From: Pegea sp. RAD2-039
Taxonomy: Eukaryota > Chordata > Thaliacea > Salpida > Salpidae
NCBI GenBank assembly: GCA_034620365.1
Contig: JAQGEQ010000263.1
Location: 1,426,001-1,490,000, forward strand
Direction of reading: 5' to 3'
DNA: 64,000 nucleotides
Part shown: positions 54,486 through 64,000 of the stretch, piece after piece
Layout of the letters: every line of letters begins with the position of its first letter
Numbering within the stretch: position 1 is the first letter of the stretch
The notes under the pieces: generated by a model
Database searches by the model: none
What the model saw: the letters and a program-made list of their open reading frames with translations, nothing else
What the model was told of the DNA's origin: nothing
Position numbers and translations under genes: made by a program

Positions 54486-55984
54486 ATTAAAAGCCAAACT
54501 TTTAGCTATTTACTTTTTCAAGTTACGCAATAACAATTTCTATAGAATAATTTTTCTTTAATAAATTACAAGAAACTTTAAGTAGTCACATATATGCTAT
54601 CTACTAAGTATTTATTTTTTGAATGTTTTAAATAAAATAAACTATTTTTTCAAGTTTAATTTCGTTCTTTTTATGCTTATTTTATGATGTTTTGAATCAA
54701 ATGCTTATAAGTCTTACAAAATAATGTTGCTGCAAAAAAGTGAACCTCTCTATTTAATATTAACAAAAATGTTAAAAGATTTATTAGATATAACAAGAAC
54801 AAATAAAGCTATCAAAAATGTAAGAAAACTATCATGAAATATTTAAATAAATTGTAAATTTTTTCTTCATTATGTATTTCAGTAAATAATATATAAATTA
54901 GTCTCTACAACAATTTCATTAATAACTTAAATAAATATAAAAATATTCTGATTTTGAGACGTTTCCTATTCTGTTTTCATTTTAACTTTATTGAGAATTC
55001 ATCTTTGGGAAAATTCTTTTGTTGTTAGTATCGAAAATAGTTTTTATTAGTTTGCAAGTCATTTTTTATAAATACGTTTTTTTACTTTTTAAAAATTGCT
55101 TATTTTAATAGAAGCTTACAAATTCAATATTGGAAATCTTCAGCATCTATATTTGCTCAATTTAAATTTTAAAAAAAGTTTGATTATACATTAATTATTG
55201 TTTTGATGGCTCATTAAAATTTAATTATAGATTATTTTATATTTATTTTCAACATATTAGATACTTTTAAAATATTAAAAAAAAATCTCAGACTAAAAGA
55301 GATAAAAAAAAGTAAATCATCTTAAAATTTTTCCAAGAAAAATTGTTATCTTAAAGAAGGTTGAAGATATTTTTAGTTATTGTTTGATCTAACTTTCACT
55401 TTTTAAGTTTACTTTAAAGCAATATCTCCCAGCATTTTTTTACCTCTTAACGTTTTTAAATTGAAGAATTTTTAATGAAAACTTGATTTGAAAGAATGAT
55501 ATTTTTAGGAGATACTTTTCTTTTAGTAATATTTGATTTGTAACTTATTTTAAAGAAAACTTCTAAAGCTCAAAAAATTCCAAAAAATAATTGAAAATCC
55601 TGTAAAAGTTGGTATGAATAATCTAAAATTTTTTAATAAAAAATCGTTAATCAATCAAAAAAATAACTCTTTATAATTCTTGCCAATGAAAAAGATAAGA
55701 AGTTACTAATACCAAGATTAAAGATGCTCTTATTCATATTACTTTATTCATATTTCTTGAACTATCGACTGTTAATTGGTCGGTAATTACTATTTGACAA
55801 GATTCTGCCACGTGAGAAGCGGTCAGATCTTTATCTTGATTTTTTAATGTTTGTCGGTAAGTTTATTAACTTACACTCCTGCAAACGTCGTCGGATATTT
55901 TTGACTTGTTATATTGATTTCAATTGAGCTTTATCGAAAGAAAAAAGTTAATTTGACAATTAAAACATTCCAAATACTGTGAAT
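54486..55984. other. Spacer downstream of sulfotransferase 2
   Basis: AT-rich with no gene recognised. The first part is the likely 3' UTR of the sulfotransferase. Confidence 0.4.
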
Positions 55985-57638
55985 TGTTTAGAAATGGATA
56001 ATGATAAACATTTTTAAGTTGTTTTATTTGCAAACCTTCTTGAATAATCAAAATTTATAACATTTTTTTATGAATTTGTTTTCAAATTAAAAAGCCGTCA
56101 ATACTTGTAAATCTCTAAATAATCTGTTATGCAATTGTTTATTTTACATAATTTATGTTTATTATGTTCATTTATCGTGTTTATTTAGAATAAATAACGT
56201 TTGCTATCCAGATAGGCTTGGTGACTAACTACAGATTTTTATAATACTTTTTGGTCAAACTGAAGCAGAAATGAAAGTATACTTTGTTGGATTACTACAA
56301 TCTTTTCGTAATACTTTCAGAAACAGTAAATATTTTTGCTACAAAATATTATACCATAAAAGTTTCTAGCTTTTGTATTTGCTTTTAATTTTTGAAAATT
56401 TTTCATTTAACACTTTTTTTAGAGATATTTCATAAGATTTTTTACTTTTAGTGTTGCTCTTCTTTTAGGCTTTCTCGACCACCAAGCGTAATATTTATCT
56501 GTGGCACATATTTTTTGGATTATTTTTAAGAAGTATTATGAGCTAAATCCAACCTCTTCTATTATTGATATGTTCGTTATGCACAAATCAAAGCAACATT
56601 GCTAGCATTATAAGTTGAAATTGTTAGTTCACTGTTAGACAAACACACGATAATTAAGTAACTACTCTTATAAAATAGGAAATAAGAAATTTTTCTTTTG
56701 AAAAGACTATTGCCAAGTCTTTCATAGAAAGATGTTTGCTTAATAAAGTATACCTTAGGTTATCCTTGGAGTTAAACTCTAGTTTTTCTAAAAGTTTAGC
56801 AGCAGAGGCGATGAAAAATTATCAACAATCTGTCTTATAAATTTAATTAGAGTAAATTCCAACTTATTTCATTACCAAATTTCCCTCCTATATTCAAACA
56901 AAGACGAAGTCATAGACAAAACGACAATAAGAAGAAATAGTCTCATACATGACAATCAATAGTATGAAATGTAGACTTAATAAGATTTGAGCTGAGGTAG
57001 TTGGAAGAAATGTTTTTATATACTGTTGTAGTATGCTATAGTGTCAATATAGAATTAATAAGTAAATATAGAGTAATATAGAATAAACATATCAGAGTAA
57101 AAAGCCTTGATGTTTCATATATCAGTAAGTTGTACGGAAATGTGGAAGTTTGGTGATTTCAACCGTACCCTTGGTGACCAGAGAGGTACTTTCAAAGCGC
57201 TTTAGATAAGACTAGTAAATTTTAATTATTTATTTGTAAATATTTTGTTTTGTTTCAATGCAAAACGTTTTAATTAAAGCCAACTTAGTGCGTGGTAACG
57301 GCCCATCAATGTCTAGTGTAGAATGATACAAGAAACAGAAAATAATCCTGTCGCTGAATTAAGATTAACTCGTCTAGATTGAAAAGTGGGCTTTAAACCC
57401 ATAAAATACTTTTAACTAATATAAATAATGTGAAAATTAATTTCTGCAAGCCTTGGGTTACTAGTATTAATTTTATGATAACAAAGGGGAAGCCCCTGAC
57501 AATCTGTTATTATTTTTAATAATTAACAAAAGTGACTAGCTTTTAGTTGGTACAGTTATACTATTTATTATTTGTAGGTAGATAAATATACCAAAAAAAC
57601 TATTCTAATTTTATCAAAGAGAGTTTTAGTGGAAAAAA
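55985..57638 (+). repeat. Duplicated FAHD2 upstream block, copy B
   Basis: Counterpart of 50735-51866. The last 360 bases before the FAHD2 start are nearly identical between copies. They contain two hairpin-prone motifs, GTGGGCTTTAAACCCATA and GGGGAAGCCCCT, which are unchanged in both copies. About 56765-57270 has no counterpart in copy A. Confidence 0.9.
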
Positions 57639-58502
57639 ATGAAACTCGTTCAATTTGTGTATAACGGCGAACAAGCAATTGGTTTACTAGAAGATGGTTG
57701 TATAAAAATTATTTCCAATTTTCATAAAGATATTCCAAACTCTATGGTAGAGTTGCTTGCTGGTGGAGAAGAACTTTTGAACATTGTAAAGTCAGTTTCT
57801 GTCCAATGTAAATCTGTAGTTTCTATTAAAGATGTTCAATTGCTGTCACCTATTACTGGTTGTGAAAAAATTATTTGTGTTGGTTTAAACTATAAGGATC
57901 ATTGTACTGAACAAAATTTATCTTTTCCTGAAGAGCCAGTTATTTTCAGCAAATTTCCAAGTGCTATTATTGCTAGTGGTGAGGAAATTGTTTTACCTAA
58001 AATTTCTGATTCTGTTGATTGGGAAGTTGAACTTGCTGTTGTAATTGGAAAAAAAGGAAAACATATTAAGAAAAATGAAGCTTTTGATTTTGTTGCTGGG
58101 TACACTGTTGCTAATGATGTTAGTGCTAGAGATTGGCAATTGAAAAAAAATGCAAATCAATGGTTGCTTGGAAAAACTTTTGACACTTTTTGTCCGCTTG
58201 GTCCGGCTCTGGTTACTAAAGATTCTGTTTCTGATCCTCATCATTTGAATTTGAAGTGTATTGTTAATGATGAAGTTATGCAATCAAGCAATACAAAGGA
58301 GTTGATATTTGATATACCAACTTGTATTGAATGGATTTCACAGTTTTGTACTTTGAAACCAGGTGATATTATTTTAACTGGAACTCCACCTGGGGTTGGT
58401 GTGTTTAAAAGACCAGCAACTTATCTAAAAAGTGGAGATGTTGTTAAATGTCAGATTGATGAAATTGGTGAAATTGTGAACAAAATAGTTTGTGAAAAAT
58501 GA
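57639..58502 (+). CDS. FAHD2: Fumarylacetoacetate hydrolase domain-containing protein 2, intronless
   Basis: Member of the FAH family of metal-dependent hydrolases/decarboxylases acting on oxo-acids; the natural substrate of FAHD2 is not settled. A single exon of 287 codons. It covers the FAH fold from the N-terminal KLVQFVYNG domain through ICVGLNYKDHCTEQN, the metal-binding acidic cluster around VDWEVELAVVIGKKGKHI, NDVSARDWQ, WLLGKTFDTFCPLGPALVTK and the PGDIILTGTPPGVGVF signature. Order and sequence match animal FAHD2 closely. It begins where the human protein begins after its mitochondrial leader, so no clear targeting peptide is visible. Its upstream 360 bases are shared with the broken copy at 51867. 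Lack of introns suggests an old retrocopy or intron loss; close similarity to animal FAHD2 argues against bacterial transfer. Confidence 0.95.
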   Translation: MKLVQFVYNGEQAIGLLEDGCIKIISNFHKDIPNSMVELLAGGEELLNIVKSVSVQCKSVVSIKDVQLLSPITGCEKIICVGLNYKDHCTEQNLSFPEEPVIFSKFPSAIIASGEEIVLPKISDSVDWEVELAVVIGKKGKHIKKNEAFDFVAGYTVANDVSARDWQLKKNANQWLLGKTFDTFCPLGPALVTKDSVSDPHHLNLKCIVNDEVMQSSNTKELIFDIPTCIEWISQFCTLKPGDIILTGTPPGVGVFKRPATYLKSGDVVKCQIDEIGEIVNKIVCEK

Positions 58503-58854
58503 ATTTGAAGAATGGAAATAACCTTTTAAATTATCTTCTTAAAATTCTTTTTCAATTTCAATCATCTAAATTATTTTGTGAGATCAGATATTTACAAATA
58601 ATCATAAATTGCTGTTATGCTTAATCATACTAATATAAGTAACTCTTTTATTTTAACTAATTTGTTTAGATTAGACTTAAAGAAATGAAAAATAAATTGT
58701 TGCAATTATGTATTCATTCTGCCCTATTTATTTCATAGATTTATTAAATTTTCTTCTGTATGAAACTAATAAATTAAAACTTATAATTAATATATGATCC
58801 ATAGTTTTCAGGAAATAGTAATGATTTGTTTATAAATAGTTTCAAAGAATAAAA

Positions 58855-61800
58855 ATGAACTTTTCAGATCAAGAGGAAGATAGCCAAAAGAATAATGAAG
58901 GAAAACTTATTGGTGATAGTTCTGATATTGTTTCTTCAATTTCTAAGTCAGTTTTGTTTAAAACTGTTGTATTTAGTTGAATTATGAAAAATATGTTTTG
59001 TGTAGCTTCAATACTCTCAAGATGGTTTATAATTAAATTTTAATTTAATGTATTTTATTTTTGTATTGATAATTTCATTAACTAATAAAATTTAAAAAAA
59101 GTTTTAAGATTTTATTGATATTTAGCTTTCATATAGAAATATCTTTTATGTATTTTGGGTAATGTAAGCAAAATTATGTTGTTTTGAACTTTATACTTAC
59201 TCATTTTTATTTTTAGTTGAGTTATTCATCTATATTTTGAAATCAAACAAAACTAAATTTGAACTGAAATTAAATATAATTTTCAATAATTTTCTACTTG
59301 AATGTCATCATTAAATTTATATATTTATAAAATGAACATTGTATTTAAAGTCCCATAGGTTAATTTATTTGGCATCTTATGAAAGCTGATTAAATGATAG
59401 ATAATCAAATGTTTATTGTTGTATAAAAAGCTTAGCTAAAACTATAAATAGTATACTTATCGTTCAGTGTTTATCAAGCTAATGTGTCTTCAAGTTAACT
59501 TATTAGTATCTCAGTTCAAATCAATTGTATCAAATCAGATATTATTATAAAATATTTTTTAGGTTTTTCAACAATGATGAAATGAGTGATATTACTTTGA
59601 AAGTTGGACACCAACTATTTCATGCTCATCGTTTTGTCCTTGTTCTAATGAGTGATGTCTTTCGTGTATTATGCTCACAAAGGTGACTATAACTATTCAT
59701 AATAAGTTAAATAAAGAATGATCAATTTTAGTAAACAGTCTTCTAATAAAATGTTATTTAAATAAATATAATTCAAAACTATTTATGTGGTTGTAGTACA
59801 TTTCAAATGTCTTTCAACAACTAACTATCTCCTATTTTCTTGATTTTATTAAAACACAGACACCCTTCAATTACTTTTACTTTCAAACAGGTGGAACTCT
59901 TCAACAATAAAAGAGATTGAATTAGCTGAGACTGAACAGTGCGCAAGAGTATTCCCAATATTTCTTCATTTTCTTTATCATGGTTCAGTCCATGTAAATG
60001 CTTCTACAGCTTTACCTTTACTTATGTTAGGAGATAAATATGATGTCAGGCCCCTTAAAAAGTCATGTGAAGAGTATGTGCAGTCACAGGTAAACCTGCT
60101 GTCTTGTAAGTTTTGATTTAATCATCTTGAAGTGCTTGTGCTTTAGTCTTCTGTCGAATATTTCCGGATTTTCTGTAATATATTTTCCGATAAAATTTTA
60201 AAATTATTTTTCGCCACAAGAGGTCACTTTTGAGTAGGGGTCAAGAAATCTGTTGAAGGGAATTTTATGGGGGGATTTTTTCATGAAGCTCTTGTATCAA
60301 TTAAATCATGAATTAGTTTACTTTTAAAATAAAATTTCCTGAAATTAAATTTTTTAATAAGTAATATTTTCTTGTTTGTTTTATAATCACAAAACTAATT
60401 AAATTTACCTTATAAATAGGTTGACGATGGGAATGTTTCAGCTGCTTTAAAATGGCTTCCTTATTTGGTTTTATATGGACATGAAGGTCTTGAAAAATCC
60501 TGCAGAGAAGTCATTATTTTGGATATGGATTTCGTGGTGAAATGCGCAGACTTTATCAATCTAAACATCGAGTTTTTGATCGATATATTAACAAGAGATG
60601 ATCTTGTTGTTAGCTCAGAACATTTTCTCTACTTAGTAAGCAGCAATATTTTCACTTGGATGTTTTAACTATCTGTTATTGTATCAGGGTGTTCTACAGT
60701 GGTTGGCTTCTCACAAAACTAACATCGTTTTTTCTTCACCTGAAGATAACCATAAAAGTCAAGTTGAAAGTCTGATTCCATTGATTAGATTCTCAATGAT
60801 GAGTTCAAAACAACTTATGATGATTGAAAAGTCGGAATTTTATGAAGAGTATCATGATATAATGCAACCTTGCATTAACTGTGCTCATCGTTATCGCTCA
60901 GTTGCATGTGAAGTAAGTTTCGATGTCCTCTTATGAATAATATTAATTTTTTATAACAAAAATTCATTTTTAATTTGAATTTTTGATCAATTTTTACATA
61001 AAGATATCAAAACAAGATTTCTTTTTTATAAATTTTCTGGTATTTTTCTCTACTGGTTGACTTCAACTTTATCAAATATTTTTGCTTAAATTGTTGATAA
61101 TTGATTTAGATAACTGATCCATCTTTTTTTTGCTCACAATATCGTCCTCGAAATTACACTGATAACAAATGGTGTTTATCCTTTAATATCGCTTCAAATG
61201 GAAATAGTGTTCATCCAAATCGAATTGGATCTTTTATTGCTAATGATATTGTCAGCACAAAATGTATCTGCCCTAAAATCAACTCTATGTCAGCTGACAG
61301 CAACTGGGAGGTATTTTTATCTACATGTTTTTAGACAAAACTTTGGATATTGAAAGTTTTTTTTCAGTTTTTTATCGTAGTAGGAGATCAATACGAACTG
61401 CCAATTAGAGGTAAGAACTTCTTGTTGCTTTTCACCAACGAAACTAGTTTAGAAGTTTCTAAGTTTATTAATAACTTTTTAGAAATAATTAAGTAAAACC
61501 CAAAAGTGAAGAGATTTTATTATATAAACAGTAAAACCTCATTAGCAACAAATAATTTGATAATTTCTTTAAACATATTTCTGAATATATCTTTTAAATC
61601 AATTTATAAATTCTCCTTTTTCTATAATCTAAATATTTACAAACCTTTTAAAATTAGTTGGTTGACAAACATCTTTCAGTTTGAATATTATTTTTACTAA
61701 TCAGATAACAACAATTTCATCTTTGAAGACTTTTTCTTTTACTAATCTCTTTCATTTCTCAGCATATGAACGTTGGAGGTCCAGTATCGGGAATTTTCCA

Positions 61801-62646
61801 GTAGATCCACGTTTTAGACCCACAGCAAGAGACTTCTTCCCAAACGAATCAGTCTCCAAATCATCGGTCCAGTCTTCATCAAGTCTTCTAGATCTAAGAA
61901 AGAATAAAGATCCAGAAATGATCCCTTTATACATCAATGTCCGACCTACAAAGCCTCTTCGATGTAATACTGTAGTTGATGTCAGTCTGTTTCTCGTTCG
62001 AAAGAACAAAATTTGTCGTCTTCTGGACACTAAAACTGTCCTTGGACCAGTAGATATGACGGAAGTTTGCGGTCAGTTACAAATTCGATTAACTTTCACA
62101 CAATCGATCACTTTTTCATCTTTAGATTTTCGATGCTATGATAACAATGGACCAGATATTGGCCCAAAGACCAGTACAGTCCGGCCCAGATCTAATCCAA
62201 GCTCTGCTCCTCTTGCAAGTATCTCACAAACTCCAAGAGTCTTTCATCCTGCTCCCATGCACTTCTCTTTCATTCAGCCTTCATCTCCACAACCTGAAGA
62301 ATTTCGTGAAGATAATTCTGTTCTTTTAGAGTTTGTTTCTTGTTTTTAATCCTAAAATTCAAAAGATCAATTATATCATTATTAATAATTCTGAGATAAT
62401 AAAGTTTATAAATCAGAAACTTTCTGATCAGCTCTCAACTTCTTAAATTGTTTTTTAAATTTCAGATATCTTCTACCGAAAGAGTGGTTTATCCTGCCTC
62501 CGGAGGTTCCGTGTGTGTCTTTCCCCATACGATATGCTCCTTCTAAACCTATACAAGGCATGCTTTGTATCGCAATAATCTGTAAACCTCGTTTGCGATG
62601 CCCAGATGATGCTATAAATGAAGAATCAATTTCTGAAAAAGATTAA
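58855..62646 (+). CDS. BTB-BACK domain protein, BTBD17-like
   Basis: Nine exons (58855-58946, 59563-59682, 59891-60089, 60420-60635, 60688-60912, 61110-61310, 61368-61410, 61763-62330, 62466-62646) join in frame to 614 residues. The BTB/POZ domain is at about residues 31-135 (MSDITLKVGHQLFHAHRFVL ... FPIFLHFLYHGSVHVN, LLMLGDKYDV). A BACK domain follows (GLEKSCREVI, LIDILTRDDLVVSSEHFLYL, VLQWLASHK, LIRFSMMSSKQL). The C-terminal part has YRPRNYTDNKW, as in BTBD17 (LPRNYL), then a long Ser/Pro/Arg-rich region that I do not recognise, and a final segment ending CIAIICKPRLRC. BTB-BACK proteins usually oligomerise, and many are CUL3 adaptors. Vertebrate BTBD17 has a signal peptide; this N-terminus (MNFSDQEEDSQ) is acidic and has none. 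The 5' end could be incomplete. Confidence 0.8.
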
Positions 62647-64000
62647 ACTCTAACTGTCTCAGATCAATCTTTCCCTTGCCCATGGTGTCAGCTTAAATTG
62701 CTGAAGCTTCGAATTTTCTGTGATATTTGTTACTTTTTTAGATTTTGTTTAAAATAGCGAGGACAAAACTATTTGGAAGTTTAAGTTCTTGTATAATTTA
62801 CTTTCAAACTTTTTAGTTCTTTAACTGCTGTATCTCTTGTTAGTTTCTTTTATCATTTAGTTTACCCTTTTTGTCGCTCTTAAATAGTTTTCACTTTATT
62901 GATTAGATTTAAGTTTGACTTTCATCCAAAATTAAATTGAAGAATGTAAAAAAGAGATTAAATAATGTAGAAAACAGAGATTAAAAAAAATTCCAACTTC
63001 AGCTCACAACTTTGAGAGAACAAAGGCAGCAGCTGAGGACATTTAATTTATTTCAATGCTGACAAACCAATGAGTAATGTTGTTAGTAGACCTTGTGAAC
63101 TGATATTAAAGTTAATCTCTATGAAGAGACAATTCGCTTTAAGTCTCAGTAATCTATTGCATCTACAAAGCAATGTTTAGAATGTGAAAATACATTGCTT
63201 AGACCTTTGATCACACTGCTGGTGGTTTAATTGATTTAAATTAAATGGCAAATGATAAAAATAGGGTTTATAAGCAGTATTGTACACCAGCCAGCAATTA
63301 CGTGGACTTAAAAATTAAGCTTGTAATTATCTATTGACTAATTAGTAGCTAAATTGGAATTTTTAATTATTTATATGACAATAAATTTAATCAAATATTA
63401 AAAAAGAATAGAACTTCATTAATTTTTCCATAATTCTTTTAGCTTATTTTTCAAAACTTGAAGTTTACTTCATTCTAATAAAAAAAAATCATTGATTCTA
63501 AAAATTAAAATAAAGTCATTTCTTAGACACTTGAAAACAATTCGACAAAAAAAATAATTTACGAATTGATATTTGTCAAAAATTTTTGGTTAAAATTTAG
63601 GTTTAAAATGAAAAGTTTTGCTGATTCTTAAGTGCAAACATAATTTTCTCACTTAGTCTTCAAACTGCTGCAGGTCAAAAAAAGTTTAATAAATACGTAC
63701 CACTCATGCAATCATTTGCTATACAAATGCTTATTTTTAGTTTAACTATTAAATACTAATCAACTATTACTACTGTTACTTTATCTGTAATAATTATATA
63801 ACAAAAGTAAATGTCATCCCTATTTATATACTCTTTAATTTGCATTTTTAGATTTAAACCTGTTAATAATTGATTAATTGGTCTGCTATATCCGATCATA
63901 TGAACTCTACAACGGTGTTCCGGTGGTTCTAGAAACGTTTTGTCATTTATCAAGCCTAGTATTTGACTTTTAATATACTGAATCGTGTTGATATACAGTT
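62647..64000. other. Downstream of the BTBD17-like gene to the window end
   Basis: The first few hundred bases are probably 3' UTR. The rest is AT-rich. A minus-strand open stretch at 63953-63756 (KTFLEPPEHRCRVHM, then IGYSRPINQLLTGL) is less biased in composition than chance frames here. It might be an exon of a gene beyond the edge, but I recognise no family. Confidence 0.35.

Noticed and set aside
56765-57270. Solo LTR inserted between the two duplicated FAHD2 upstream blocks
   Set aside because: No clear TG...CA ends, target-site duplication or primer-binding site could be identified. The extra 500 bases could equally be a deletion in the other copy.
57639-58502. Bacterial origin of the intronless FAHD2 gene
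   Set aside because: The protein follows animal FAHD2 closely along its length, including WLLGKTFDTFCPLGPALVTK, and shares composition with its neighbours. Intron loss or a retrocopy is simpler.

Overview
The window is animal nuclear DNA, strongly AT-rich, with spliced genes, GT-AG introns, the standard code and many decayed non-LTR retrotransposons. The gene set (mTOR, a HAPSTR1/C16orf72 homologue, nibrin, a Gq-class G-protein alpha subunit, AAGAB, FAHD2, carbohydrate sulfotransferases, a BTBD17-like BTB-BACK protein) indicates a bilaterian-type metazoan. I cannot fix the phylum from sequence alone; an invertebrate such as a tunicate is possible but unproven.

Layout. 333-13246 (-) is a complete mTOR gene with many exons and mostly tiny introns. 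Its introns are filled with the palindrome TGACGTCA (about 50 exact copies by eye) and with five minisatellites, a pattern that stops abruptly outside the gene. 16015-18631 (-) is a HAPSTR1-like stress-response gene. 22260-26022 (+) is nibrin (NBN), divergent from it. 30270-34771 (-) is G alpha q, whose exon sizes match the vertebrate gene. 37.6-38.6 kb holds a LINE relic. 38947-39723 (-) is intronless AAGAB. 40.8-43.65 kb is a nest of non-LTR elements, including a reverse transcriptase gene broken by three stop codons. 44.5-46.0 kb holds a tRNA-derived SINE-like element and a pogo/Tigger transposase remnant.

The right third, all on the + strand, is a tandem duplication of a two-gene block: sulfotransferase 1 (47564-49258), a FAHD2 pseudogene (51867-51953), sulfotransferase 2 (52773-54485) and intact FAHD2 (57639-58502). 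It is followed by a nine-exon BTBD17-like gene (58855-62646).

The genes do not form one pathway. mTOR (a PIKK kinase), nibrin (partner of the PIKK kinase ATM) and HAPSTR1 (stress and DNA-damage response) do lie side by side at the left. The two sulfotransferases look like Golgi enzymes with diverged N-terminal regions but the same three-exon structure. The most unusual signal is the invasion of the mTOR gene by palindromic octamers, usually two or three per short intron, together with arrays whose units also contain palindromic cores.
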